DNA of 64,000 bases, taken from Parapedobacter flavus (GTDB lineage: Bacteria > Bacteroidota > Bacteroidia > Sphingobacteriales > Sphingobacteriaceae). A program made the position numbers and the translations under genes. The DNA lies in assembly GCF_035818675.1 (NCBI RefSeq), contig NZ_JAYKZZ010000016.1, positions 62,001-126,000 of the forward strand, given 5' to 3'. Shown here one piece after another: positions 42,309-50,740 of this stretch (positions within the stretch are counted from its first letter, which is position 1; each line of letters begins with the position of its first letter). The notes below the pieces were generated by a model. The model was not told the origin of the DNA. It ran no database searches and worked only from the letters and a program-made list of their open reading frames with translations.

Positions 42309-44498
42309 TTGCCAAAAATGACACCGACACGAAAACCACTGGATACCCTCGGGTATCATTTTATTCCTTCCGAATATCTCCCAGAAGGAAAAGATGAGTA
42401 TGACTTACGCGATCGGCAGCAGTTGACCCGCTACACCTATCGGCAGCTTGGTGCCGCCGAGATCGAGTTACTTATCCATAACGGAAATTATTCGCCCAAT
42501 TGGATGGATGTATGGGTAACCGACCGGTTTATCCCCGAGCAAATACAACAGACCAAGTTTTATGGGCGGGTGCGTATCGGCGATATGGAAACCAGCTTTC
42601 TGGATTACCGCGATCTGCACTTACCCACGGGCATCTACAATAGTGTGGTAGTAAGCAGCGATATCGGCGGATATAGCGCCATCCACAACGTGCACTATAT
42701 GGCCCACTTTATCCTTGGCGATGAGGTGGTGTTGTTCAATATCAATGAGATGGAGACCAGCAGCAACGCGAAATTCGGTAACGGTATCCTCAAGGAAGGT
42801 GACCCCGAAAGCAGCCTCATTGCGTTGGAACTCTGCAACGAAAATGGCGGCCGCGCTGTGCTTCCATTTGATGGGATGCAGGCATCGGATGTGTACCTAT
42901 GGACGCGAAACCGACATGATGGACAACTTCAAAAGCGGTTCCGTGAAATGACGCTCGCCCGGTTTGATACCCGCAGGGGTTATTATAGTACCATTGGGCA
43001 TCGTACGGTGGTCAAAAATTCGGATACCCTTAAGGATGTCAGGATCGGTACCGATGCTTACATCAAGGGGGTCAATAAGCTGAAGAATGTAACGGTCAAC
43101 TCTATCGCGGGTGCATATACCCAGATCGGCGAGGGCTGTGAGTTGGTGAACGGTATCGTGGGCCATGGATGCCGAATCTTCTATGGGGTGAAAGCGGTGC
43201 GGTTTATTCTCTCTGCCTTTTCGCAGTTGAAGTACGGGGCGCGTCTTATCAATTCTTTCTTGGGCGACAACAGTACCATCTCGTGTTGTGAGGTGCTCAA
43301 TTCGCTCATTTTCCCGGCGCATGAGCAGCATCACAACAACTCTTTTCTATGTGCGGCATTGGTAATGGGGCAGAGTAACATGGCGGCGGGGGCTACCGTG
43401 GGGTCGAACCATAACTCGCGGGCCGCAGATGGTGAGATCGTAGCCGGCCGGGGCTTTTGGCCCGGTCTCTGTGTAAGCCTCAAGCATAATTCGCGCTTCG
43501 CTTCTTACACGCTCATTGCCAAGGGCGATTTCATGCACGAACTGGATATCCGGCTGCCCTTCGCCATGGTAAGTAACGATGTAACGAACGATCGGTTAGT
43601 CGTTTTGCCCGCCTACTGGTTTTTATACAATATGTATGCGCTGATGCGCAATAACACGAAGTTCCTCAACCGCGACCGTCGATCGCTGAAAAACCAATAT
43701 TTCGAATATGCGGTATTGGCGCCCGACACCGTTAATGAGATGTTTGTTGCACTGCGTGAAATAGAGATTGCCGTTGGCAACGTGTTCTGTCCGGAGATTG
43801 CAGATACGAATGCGTGTGCCCAGCGCGGCCGTGAAATCCTCGCCGATGAGGGCGTCGATCTGCACACCCGCGAAATCACCCTGGCGGCAGTGGAAAATTC
43901 TAAACGCCGGGTGGTACTCATCAAGGTGCGCGAAGGTTATCATGTCTACCGACGGATGATTGCCTACTACGGAGCTACGCAACTGAAAAGCTATTTCGAC
44001 ACACACACATTCGCACAATTCAAGGAGGAATACCTCGGAAACCAAGCCCGCGGCCAGCGAGAGCTGTTTGAAGATGTGGGGGGGCAGCTTTTCCGAACGC
44101 ACGACCTGCGTGCGCTGCTCGACGACATCCGCAGCGGTACGCTGAACGATTGGGATGCGGTGCACCAATGCTACCATCGGCTAAGCAGCGATTACCCGTC
44201 ACGTAAGCTCGGGCATGCGCTGGCATCATTGCTTGAGATAACCGGCACCCAACGAAGCGAGCTGACGCCCGCATTTATCCAACAGGTGATCGACGAAAGT
44301 GTCGTGACCAAACGCTGGATTTGTGAGGAAATCCATAAAACGCGGGCAAAAGACTACCAGAATCGGTTCCGCCAAATGGTCTATGAAAATGAAGCGGAGC
44401 GCGACGCGGTGGTGGGTTCGTTACCAGCGAACAACTTCATCCGTCAACAGCAGGCTGAATACGAGCAATATGCCGCATCCGTCCCCAAAATAAGGTAA
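42309..44498 (+). CDS. DUF4954 family protein
   Basis: 729 residues, cytoplasmic, no signal peptide. The middle (about residues 90-400) has left-handed beta-helix-like hexapeptide stretches (IGDMETSFLDYRDLHLPTGIY, VRIGTDAYIKGVNKLKNV, IGEGCELVNGIVGHGCRI), as in nucleotidyl- and acetyltransferases. RFILSAFSQLKYGARLINSFLGDNSTISC is a strong match to the remembered DUF4954 pattern in Bacteroidota. The C-terminal third is helical. A sugar-nucleotide or acyl-transfer role has been guessed from the fold, but no activity is established. Own promoter at 42229-42236; 52 bp before a lipoprotein gene. Confidence 0.85.
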   Translation: MPKMTPTRKPLDTLGYHFIPSEYLPEGKDEYDLRDRQQLTRYTYRQLGAAEIELLIHNGNYSPNWMDVWVTDRFIPEQIQQTKFYGRVRIGDMETSFLDYRDLHLPTGIYNSVVVSSDIGGYSAIHNVHYMAHFILGDEVVLFNINEMETSSNAKFGNGILKEGDPESSLIALELCNENGGRAVLPFDGMQASDVYLWTRNRHDGQLQKRFREMTLARFDTRRGYYSTIGHRTVVKNSDTLKDVRIGTDAYIKGVNKLKNVTVNSIAGAYTQIGEGCELVNGIVGHGCRIFYGVKAVRFILSAFSQLKYGARLINSFLGDNSTISCCEVLNSLIFPAHEQHHNNSFLCAALVMGQSNMAAGATVGSNHNSRAADGEIVAGRGFWPGLCVSLKHNSRFASYTLIAKGDFMHELDIRLPFAMVSNDVTNDRLVVLPAYWFLYNMYALMRNNTKFLNRDRRSLKNQYFEYAVLAPDTVNEMFVALREIEIAVGNVFCPEIADTNACAQRGREILADEGVDLHTREITLAAVENSKRRVVLIKVREGYHVYRRMIAYYGATQLKSYFDTHTFAQFKEEYLGNQARGQRELFEDVGGQLFRTHDLRALLDDIRSGTLNDWDAVHQCYHRLSSDYPSRKLGHALASLLEITGTQRSELTPAFIQQVIDESVVTKRWICEEIHKTRAKDYQNRFRQMVYENEAERDAVVGSLPANNFIRQQQAEYEQYAASVPKIR

Positions 44499-44550
44499 AC
44501 GCGATCATTCCAACGGCGGAGTGTTGTTTTTTTTGTGTTTATTTGTTGAG

Positions 44551-45627
44551 ATGAATACTGCAATCCTACGTTACTTGGTTTTACTTCCTATTGCGTTAAG
44601 CCTATCGTTGTTTTTCACTGCCTGCCAATTTACGGGCGGCGGCACTATCACCGGAGGGTCGGCCCAGCCACCGTCCGTAGAAATGGCGGATGACTCGGTA
44701 GCGGCAGACGACGAGGGCTCCCCGTCCGAACGCCAGCCAGCGGTTGATGACGAAGCAGCCTATGAAGCGAAGCTTCTCGCATTGGCTAATGGGGATACAA
44801 CGGGAAACTGGCCCGTGGCCAACCAACCACTGCCATTGCCGGGCGCCATTTTACCGTACAAACGGATCATCGCTTTCTATGGTAACCTTTATTCGAGGAG
44901 GATGGGTATCTTGGGCGAGTTGGCACCGGGCGATATGCTGGCCAAGCTCGACGAGGAGGTGGCCAACTGGAATGCGGCCGATACAACCACAGCGGCTATC
45001 CCTGCCTTACATTACATTGCGGTTACTGCGCAGGGAAGCGCAGGTCGCGATGGCAAGTACCGCTCACGCATGCCGTTCAGCCAGATCGACTCCGTCCTCC
45101 GGATTGCGGAAAGGCGCGACGCGCTCGTGTTCCTCGATATCCAAGTGGGATTCAGCACCTTGGAGGCCGAGCTTCCGCGCCTAGATACCTTCCTGCGTAT
45201 GCCGCATGTGCACCTGGGTATCGACCCCGAGTTTTCCATGAAAGATGACCTGCCACCCGGCAAACGCATTGGCCACTTCACGGCAGCAGATATCAATTTT
45301 GCGGCAACACACTTGGCCGAATTGGTACGCACCGATAACCTGCCGCCCAAGGTGCTAGTGGTACACCGGTTCACACAGGGAATGGTAAAAGACTACGACC
45401 AGATTAAACTGCGCCCCGAGGTACAGCTACTGATCCATATGGATGGGTGGGGAGCACCAGCACTGAAAAAGGACACATACCGCCGCTATGTAGCCAACGA
45501 ACCGGTCCAATTTACCGGGTTTAAGTTTTTCTACAAAAACGACCTGAAGCCTGCGCCCCACCGCATGATGACATTGGCGGAGGTGTTAGCGCTCACGCCA
45601 AAGCCGATATATATCCAATATCAATAA
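44551..45627 (+). CDS. Lipoprotein of unknown function
   Basis: 358 residues from the ATG at 44551, chosen because it starts a good lipoprotein signal (LVLLPIALSLSLFFTAC, Cys about residue 25). The longer frame adds ten residues before it. A low-complexity acidic linker (25-75) precedes a compact domain with ILPYKRIIAFYGNLYSRRMGILGE, ALVFLDIQVGFSTLEAELPRL, VHLGIDPEFSM and VLVVHRFTQGMVKDYDQI. The alternation of strands and helices suggests a TIM-barrel-like fold, perhaps a glycosidase relative, but no catalytic motif is clear. Its stop overlaps the convergent amidase gene by seven bases. Confidence 0.8.
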   Translation: MNTAILRYLVLLPIALSLSLFFTACQFTGGGTITGGSAQPPSVEMADDSVAADDEGSPSERQPAVDDEAAYEAKLLALANGDTTGNWPVANQPLPLPGAILPYKRIIAFYGNLYSRRMGILGELAPGDMLAKLDEEVANWNAADTTTAAIPALHYIAVTAQGSAGRDGKYRSRMPFSQIDSVLRIAERRDALVFLDIQVGFSTLEAELPRLDTFLRMPHVHLGIDPEFSMKDDLPPGKRIGHFTAADINFAATHLAELVRTDNLPPKVLVVHRFTQGMVKDYDQIKLRPEVQLLIHMDGWGAPALKKDTYRRYVANEPVQFTGFKFFYKNDLKPAPHRMMTLAEVLALTPKPIYIQYQ

Positions 45628-46505
45628 TTGAGGTAAAGGTTATACAGCACACAGATATCGTCTTCGGTCAGCACGGCATCCACGTCGTGTTGGATGAAGT
45701 GTAACTTAAACGCCCGTATTGCCGCTTCGAGGTTGCTGGTGTCATAGCCGATAATCCGCAACGCATCCACGGTGTTGAAGTGTTCGGGCGGCACGGCCAA
45801 TGAATCTCCTGGCCAGTATCCGAAACCGTTGTCTGCCAACCGCTTCCAGGGGAAAAGTGCGCTGGGGTCGACCTTCCGCGTTGGTGCAATATCCGAGTGG
45901 CCGATGAAGTTGGCGGTGGGGATATTGTATTTCTTTTTTAGCGTATCGAGCACGTTGAGCAGGCTGTGGATCTGTGCTTCGGAAAAGGGCTCACTTCCGT
46001 TGTTGTCGAGCTCGATGCCCAGCGACACCGAATTCAAGTCGGTCACACTGCCCCATTTACCCCTCCCTGCATGCCAACCTCTTACGTAATCGTTGAGCAT
46101 CTGGTACACTTCGCCGTCATCGCCGATGACATAATGGGAGCTTACCGGGGCGTGCGGCACCGTAAATGTGCGTAAGGTTTGGTGTAAACTATCTTGGGCG
46201 GTGTGGTGGATAATTACATAATTGGGCTTTCGCAGATTGAAATGGATGGCCCCTACCCAGTGCGCACGTTCCGGTGCCCGCGGGTCTTCCGATACCACGG
46301 GCATCCCCAAGCTATCGTATGTGGTGACCAGGCGCGGTGTAGCATAAGGCAGGGGTTGCCGCATCTGGTCGGTGAGTGCTTTCAGTTGCTTTTTATACGT
46401 GCGGTTGGTCTTCGCGTACCGGTTGGTGCCGCATGCGGATAGCATGAGTGCTGCTCCGGCAAGCAGCATAGCCACCCTTCGTATATGCGTGTACCTCGCG
46501 CGCAT
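45621..46505 (-). CDS. N-acetylmuramoyl-L-alanine amidase (Amidase_2), lipoprotein
   Basis: 294 residues. A lipoprotein signal (MLLAGAALMLSAC, Cys about 25) is followed by the zinc amidase domain. Ligand motifs are YVIIHHTAQDS, SHYVIGDDGEVYQM, GIELDNNG and FIGHSDIAPTRKVDPSALFPW, as in AmiD-type enzymes. It cuts the amide bond between muramic acid and the stem peptide, probably in cell-wall recycling at the outer membrane. Its start overlaps the DUF3078 stop by one base (TAATG), so the two are translationally coupled. Confidence 0.95.
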   Translation of the reverse strand: MRARYTHIRRVAMLLAGAALMLSACGTNRYAKTNRTYKKQLKALTDQMRQPLPYATPRLVTTYDSLGMPVVSEDPRAPERAHWVGAIHFNLRKPNYVIIHHTAQDSLHQTLRTFTVPHAPVSSHYVIGDDGEVYQMLNDYVRGWHAGRGKWGSVTDLNSVSLGIELDNNGSEPFSEAQIHSLLNVLDTLKKKYNIPTANFIGHSDIAPTRKVDPSALFPWKRLADNGFGYWPGDSLAVPPEHFNTVDALRIIGYDTSNLEAAIRAFKLHFIQHDVDAVLTEDDICVLYNLYLNY

Positions 46506-47497
46506 TATCTTGGGAGTTTAAACGTAAGCCCCAGGCTTAATGCTTGGCTATATTGGACTTCCGACTTGGTTTTCCCCTCTTCTATATAGTCGCTATCGTA
46601 CAATATGGTTCCGCTCAAAGATACATTCACCAATCGCGTGACCCGCGTAGTGAGCCGCGCATCCAAACGGTGGGATGGGTCGTTTAACTTCTCATAGTCG
46701 GCAAACATATTATATTTGCTCGTGAGGTTGAGCGTGGGTGTGAGATTTTTATTCAAGTCTGCCGTCAACTGGAATGCGAGGTCATTCTTCACCCGTTTTC
46801 CTTCTTCAACCCCATAGCGCGTGGGATCGATTCGCTTATCAAAGACAAAGGTCTGCCGGGCAGTTCCCGTACCGAAGCGCAACGAAAACGTCTTATCCGG
46901 CCTATACTCGATACCTAACGACTCGGTGAGGCGACCCGGTGCCAGGAAGTTGGAGATGACTCCTGTGATACTATCCCGCCCATTGACGTCTTTTCCAAAG
47001 CTATTACCCACATCAAACTGGCTGTCGAACGTAAGCGACGTAAATATGGACCAACTTTTCGACATTTTCAGGGACAGTTTGTTGTCCCAATATATCCGGT
47101 CATTGTTTTTACGCGGGAGCTGGTCCCTGTTTTTTTGCTTCCCGTATTGCAGAATTACCTCGGTGACGAAGTTGGTGTTATTGCGCGTATAGTCGGATTT
47201 GTGGTTGAGCAGAAGACCAACGGAAATAGAGTTTACACCACCGCCGTTCCAGTTTTCACTGAAGGACGCCTGGTTGGCGTTGATGCCGAATGACGACCAG
47301 TGCCGCCAATAGATGACGCGTAGATCCAGCGCAGACATGGGTAACGTGACTGGTTGGATCTCAAGCTCGGGTATTTCCACTGTCAAGCTGTTCGAGTCGG
47401 GTTTATACCGCAATTCATCGATATCGTAGGTCTGCGCATCGGCCCACGATGCCCACCCCAATAGGGTAAACACTAAAAAGTAAAACTGTGGTCTCAT
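46505..47497 (-). CDS. DUF3078 family outer-membrane protein
   Basis: 330 residues. A signal peptide (FYFLVFTLLGWASWADAQ) is followed by the DUF3078 core with WSSFGINANQASFSENWNGGGVNSISVG, LQYGKQKNRDQLPRKNNDRIYWDNKLSL and a barrel-like series of alternating strands to the C-terminal YSQALSLGLTFKLPR. The family is common in Bacteroidota, usually called a hypothetical outer-membrane protein. It is coupled to the amidase (one-base overlap). Role unknown; an outer-membrane channel or wall-associated protein is likely. Confidence 0.9.
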   Translation of the reverse strand: MRPQFYFLVFTLLGWASWADAQTYDIDELRYKPDSNSLTVEIPELEIQPVTLPMSALDLRVIYWRHWSSFGINANQASFSENWNGGGVNSISVGLLLNHKSDYTRNNTNFVTEVILQYGKQKNRDQLPRKNNDRIYWDNKLSLKMSKSWSIFTSLTFDSQFDVGNSFGKDVNGRDSITGVISNFLAPGRLTESLGIEYRPDKTFSLRFGTGTARQTFVFDKRIDPTRYGVEEGKRVKNDLAFQLTADLNKNLTPTLNLTSKYNMFADYEKLNDPSHRLDARLTTRVTRLVNVSLSGTILYDSDYIEEGKTKSEVQYSQALSLGLTFKLPR

Positions 47498-47545
47498 ATC
47501 TGGCGCTAAATTAACAAATATCGTGCTGTTTTTACTTAAGTGTGC

Positions 47546-48292
47546 TTATTTCTCGACAGTTGGCAACGGCGGAAGCCTATGGGCGGCCGGATTTTGCCGG
47601 TAGCGTACCAACGAAGAGCGGATGTAAAAAGCCAAGTTATAATCGTTTGCGCTAAGTATAAAGAAATATGAGGGGCGGTACTGCCGCATGAAATCGACGA
47701 GCGTTTCTCCGCGCAGGCCGGTTACGCTACTCACAAATTCGGGGGTAAACCGATAGTCGATCACAGACTCCCGGTAGTCGCGCTCGATGATTTCCTGTAG
47801 CCTGCGTGAGTTTTTTCCCTCCCGGCTGATTAATTTATACAACGCGTCGATGCTCAAACCTGCGCCTGTAGGCCCCGTAGAGAAGATGGAGCCCGCGTTG
47901 CCTTTGGAGTACGCGGTACTGTAATCGCGCTTATTCGCTTCGAGGCGCTCCTCAGGGCTACGCCGGGCAATCACCGACACCTCATCAAGCCATATCGTTG
48001 AACGCGCCATATGGAAGAGCACAACCCGTTTGTCGGCTACGACCAGCGTGTCTGGATAATACCCTTTGGCTGCGGCTATCAGGATATCGCCGGGCGATGC
48101 GTCAATCCGGAATTCGCCCCGCGTATTGTTATAGCCACCGTGGTCGTTTGCCGTATTGTAAATGTATACCTGCGAAATGCGCTGCTGGGTACGGGTGTCA
48201 AATACAATTCCTTCAATGGTTGTTTGCGCGGTTGCAAAATGGGCCAAAGTACATAGCATTAGTCCGCTAAAATAAACACCTATACGTTTCAC
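47546..48292 (-). CDS. Carboxypeptidase-like regulatory domain protein
   Basis: 248 residues from a GTG at 48292. The frame is open upstream to 48415, but that extension overlaps the LysM gene and lacks a signal. From the GTG a signal peptide (YFSGLMLCTLAHFATAQ) appears at once. The N-terminal half is a CarboxypepD_reg-like sandwich (TTIEGIVFDTRTQQRISQVYIYN, NTRGEFRIDASPGDILIAAAKGY). The C-terminal half (ISREGKNSRRLQEIIERDYRES onward) is a helical domain seen in many Bacteroidota proteins of this kind. It is probably periplasmic or outer-membrane. Function unknown. Confidence 0.8.
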   Translation of the reverse strand: MKRIGVYFSGLMLCTLAHFATAQTTIEGIVFDTRTQQRISQVYIYNTANDHGGYNNTRGEFRIDASPGDILIAAAKGYYPDTLVVADKRVVLFHMARSTIWLDEVSVIARRSPEERLEANKRDYSTAYSKGNAGSIFSTGPTGAGLSIDALYKLISREGKNSRRLQEIIERDYRESVIDYRFTPEFVSSVTGLRGETLVDFMRQYRPSYFFILSANDYNLAFYIRSSLVRYRQNPAAHRLPPLPTVEK

Positions 48293-48359
48293 TGTCGTAA
48301 AACTACGGCTAAGTTTGCACTCGACGAAAAAATTAACATCATTTAGCAAACCCGAAATG

Positions 48360-49217
48360 TTATTGTGACACCAAGATAAGCTGGCCGATGAAGACTGATT
48401 CGGTCTTGAGTCCATTGAGGTCCATCAACTCGGCAGTTTCCATCCCGTATTTGCGGGCAATTGCCGCGAGGGTATCCCCATTTTTAACCTCATGGATATC
48501 GATGCGTACCGGGGCCTTGGTTTCCGCGACCGCTGTCTCCTCAGCCTTGTTTTCTACGATTTCCGTTTGTACGATGGCCTCCCTGTGGGTTTTTTGGTGC
48601 CGTGTTTCGGGGCGGTCATACTGATACAGCTCGTACCGCTCGATGAGGCTAATCAACAGGTCGGCATATTTGGGGTTGGTGGCATAGCCAGCCTTTTTTA
48701 GTCCACGGGCCCACCCTCTGTAGTCATCCTTATCAAGCTCAAACAACGCAGCGTATCGTTTTCGAAGGAGGAACTGTGAATGGTCATGGAAGGAATCTTC
48801 CACCCGTTGGTACACACGGAAGCAATCGTTGCGTCGGTCATCGTCGTGATAGGTTGTCCCGCCTTTCCACTCGGGCGTGCATTTAATGCCGAAGTGGTTG
48901 TTGGCTTCGCGGGCAAGTGTACTGTTACCATTGCCCGATTCGAGCAGGGCTTGGGCAAGTTTGATACTGGCTGGAATACCATATTCTTCCATCTCGGCAA
49001 TGGCGATATCTTTGTACTGCTCGATATAAGACAGGCCCGATAAGCTGGTGGCCGGTTTACTATCCCGGGAGGACGGTTTCGCGTCCTGTTGCGGTTTATG
49101 CGGACGGTGAACCGGCTGTCCCCGTTTGGCTACCCGCGGGTTTTGGAGTACATCCTGCTTAGACAAACATGATGCAAGTGATAATATGGCCATTAACGCG
49201 TATACGTATCTCCTCAT
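48360..49217 (-). CDS. Glucosaminidase with C-terminal LysM domain, lipoprotein
   Basis: 285 residues. A lipoprotein signal (YALMAILSLASC) is followed by a basic linker. The glucosaminidase/FlgJ-like domain (about 65-205) has IKLAQALLESGNGNSTLAREANNHFGIKC with the catalytic-type Glu, FRVYQRVEDSFHDHSQFL and YAALFELDKDDYRGWARGL. A LysM domain at the end (VKNGDTLAAIARKYGMETAELMDLNGL) binds peptidoglycan. It would cleave the glycan chain of the wall. Its ATG overlaps the stop of the upstream paralogue by one base (TAATG at 49217). Confidence 0.95.
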   Translation of the reverse strand: MRRYVYALMAILSLASCLSKQDVLQNPRVAKRGQPVHRPHKPQQDAKPSSRDSKPATSLSGLSYIEQYKDIAIAEMEEYGIPASIKLAQALLESGNGNSTLAREANNHFGIKCTPEWKGGTTYHDDDRRNDCFRVYQRVEDSFHDHSQFLLRKRYAALFELDKDDYRGWARGLKKAGYATNPKYADLLISLIERYELYQYDRPETRHQKTHREAIVQTEIVENKAEETAVAETKAPVRIDIHEVKNGDTLAAIARKYGMETAELMDLNGLKTESVFIGQLILVSQ

Positions 49218-49903
49218 TACAGCATCAATTGTTGGCCGATGCTTAGCTGCGATCCGGCAAGTCCGTTTTCCCGTTGGATAGTACGCACAGTGGTGCCATG
49301 CTTACGTGCAAGATCGTACAAGGTGTCCCCTTTTTTTACCGTGTACCAGGTAACGATATCCGCTGACTCGGCGGCAGCTACCAACACGCCTCCTTCAGGC
49401 TTTTTATCCAGTTCGTCTAAGTGGTACCTACGGATCATACCGATGACCTTGGACGACCACGTAGCGCTTTGGGCGTAACCCGACCGCGCGATGCCTTGTG
49501 CCCACTTCCGATACTCATGCGGCTCATATAGATCGAATAGTTTTTTGGTGCTCTTTCGGCGCTGGAGGAGACCGATAAAATCCTGGTATGACTCTTCGAC
49601 CGACTCGTATCCTTTGTATGCCGAGCGGATTTCCGTGCTGTTGTTGGAGCCCTTGATGCCGAAATGATTATTAAGATACCGAGCTATTTTACTGTTTCCA
49701 TGGGCGCTTTCGTGCATGGCGACAGCAAGTATGATGCTGGCGGGGCATCCATATTCTTCCATATACTGGATGGCTGCAGCCTGATGTTGTTCGATATACG
49801 CTTGGGGCGTAATGCGTTGGGCAACGGCTTTCGCTGTCGAAAGGGCGATTATCAAAGAGGCTAGGCATAAGGCGATTACGGTGGTGTTGTTCGGTGTGCT
49901 CAT
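49217..49903 (-). CDS. Glucosaminidase with C-terminal LysM domain, secreted
   Basis: 228 residues, a paralogue of the next gene. An N-terminal signal peptide (ALCLASLIIALSTAKAVAQ) has no lipobox, so this copy is periplasmic rather than membrane-bound. The catalytic domain has IILAVAMHESAHGNSKIARYLNNHFGIKG and YESVEESYQDFIGLLQRR. The LysM domain (YTVKKGDTLYDLARKHGTTVRTIQ) ends the protein. The pair arose by duplication and divergence in place. A shared operon with one-base coupling suggests joint action on peptidoglycan. Confidence 0.95.
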   Translation of the reverse strand: MSTPNNTTVIALCLASLIIALSTAKAVAQRITPQAYIEQHQAAAIQYMEEYGCPASIILAVAMHESAHGNSKIARYLNNHFGIKGSNNSTEIRSAYKGYESVEESYQDFIGLLQRRKSTKKLFDLYEPHEYRKWAQGIARSGYAQSATWSSKVIGMIRRYHLDELDKKPEGGVLVAAAESADIVTWYTVKKGDTLYDLARKHGTTVRTIQRENGLAGSQLSIGQQLML

Positions 49904-49922
49904 TCCTCATGTTTTTTGTCTC

Positions 49923-50558
49923 TCATCGTTTCCGCAACAGGAAAAGCCCATCGCGAACCGGGAGAATGAGTTTGTCTATGCGTTCATCGTTGGCAAGTTG
50001 ATCGTTTAGTGCGGTAATCTGTTGGGTTTGGTTGTCGTTGGCTCCGTTAACTACTTTCCCCTTCCAGAGCACATTGTCGATCAGAATTAATCCCCCGCTC
50101 CGGCTTTTCTCCAGGGCAAGCTCGTAGTAGGTGCCGTTGTTTTTCTTGTCAGCATCGATAAAAACCAGATCAAGCGGACCCGCAATTGTGGGAATGATTG
50201 CGGCCGCGTCGCCAATGTGGTAATGGATGCTATCGTTGAAGCCGGACTGGCCAAAGTACTCGCGCACGCGGTCTTCCAGTTCCGCGTTGTGGTCGATGGT
50301 ATGGATTTCGCCCCCACGGGCAAGGCCTTCTGCCAAGCACAACGTGGCGTACCCGGTGAAGGTGCCCACTTCGAGGACCTTCATTGGCGATACGAGCTTG
50401 CTTAGGAAAGCCAGCAACCGGCCCTGATAGCGGCCCGAGAGCATATGTGGGGAGGTTTCCTTTAAATAGGTTTCCCTGTTGATGCGTTGTAGGAGGGCTG
50501 GCTCCGTGTCGCATGTCTTCTCCAGGTAGTCCGTTAATATGTCATCGAACATATCCAT
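49923..50558 (-). CDS. SAM-dependent O-methyltransferase
   Basis: 211 residues from the ATG at 50558 (50552 is also possible). A catechol/caffeoyl-CoA type fold: NRETYLKETSPHMLSGRYQGRLLAFL, the SAM motif VLEVGTFTGYATLCLAEGL, then DLVFIDADKKNNGTYYELAL and LILIDNVLWKGKVV with metal ligands. It would methylate a small hydroxylated compound. I rejected the longer frame up to 50651 because the -7 box at 50572-50565 lies inside it. With this box the mRNA begins almost at the ATG. Divergent from the DUF4407 gene. Confidence 0.93.
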   Translation of the reverse strand: MDMFDDILTDYLEKTCDTEPALLQRINRETYLKETSPHMLSGRYQGRLLAFLSKLVSPMKVLEVGTFTGYATLCLAEGLARGGEIHTIDHNAELEDRVREYFGQSGFNDSIHYHIGDAAAIIPTIAGPLDLVFIDADKKNNGTYYELALEKSRSGGLILIDNVLWKGKVVNGANDNQTQQITALNDQLANDERIDKLILPVRDGLFLLRKR

Positions 50559-50564
50559 CGCCGA

Positions 50565-50572
50565 CAAAAGTA
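50565..50572 (-). promoter_or_regulatory. Promoter -7 box of the O-methyltransferase gene
   Basis: Minus-strand TACTTTTG with a TTTG -33 element 19 bp upstream. The start codon follows within about ten bases. Confidence 0.65.
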
Positions 50573-50662
50573 CGGAACATGCACCAAAGTGCAAAACCTC
50601 TCGTTTCGTCCCACGATGCGTGGCTTTCGTCCCTAGTCGTCGTGGCTTCATCCCACAACCTT

Positions 50663-50670
50663 TATTTTTG
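50663..50670 (+). promoter_or_regulatory. Candidate -7 box of the DUF4407 gene
   Basis: TATTTTTG fits TAnnTTTG; the ATG at 50741 lies 71 bp downstream. The leader has AGGGAGG near 50682-50689 but no start codon in phase nearby except TTG. Confidence 0.45.
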
Positions 50671-50740
50671 CGATAGTAGCATAGGGAGGCGTAACAATTT
50701 GGATTTCAGGCCGTCTTACGCATACGTAATTTGGGGACAA

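Noticed and set aside
50513..50740. 76-codon N-terminal extension of the DUF4407 frame
   Set aside because: Overlaps the divergent methyltransferase start and both promoters; the family domain begins at the ATG at 50741.
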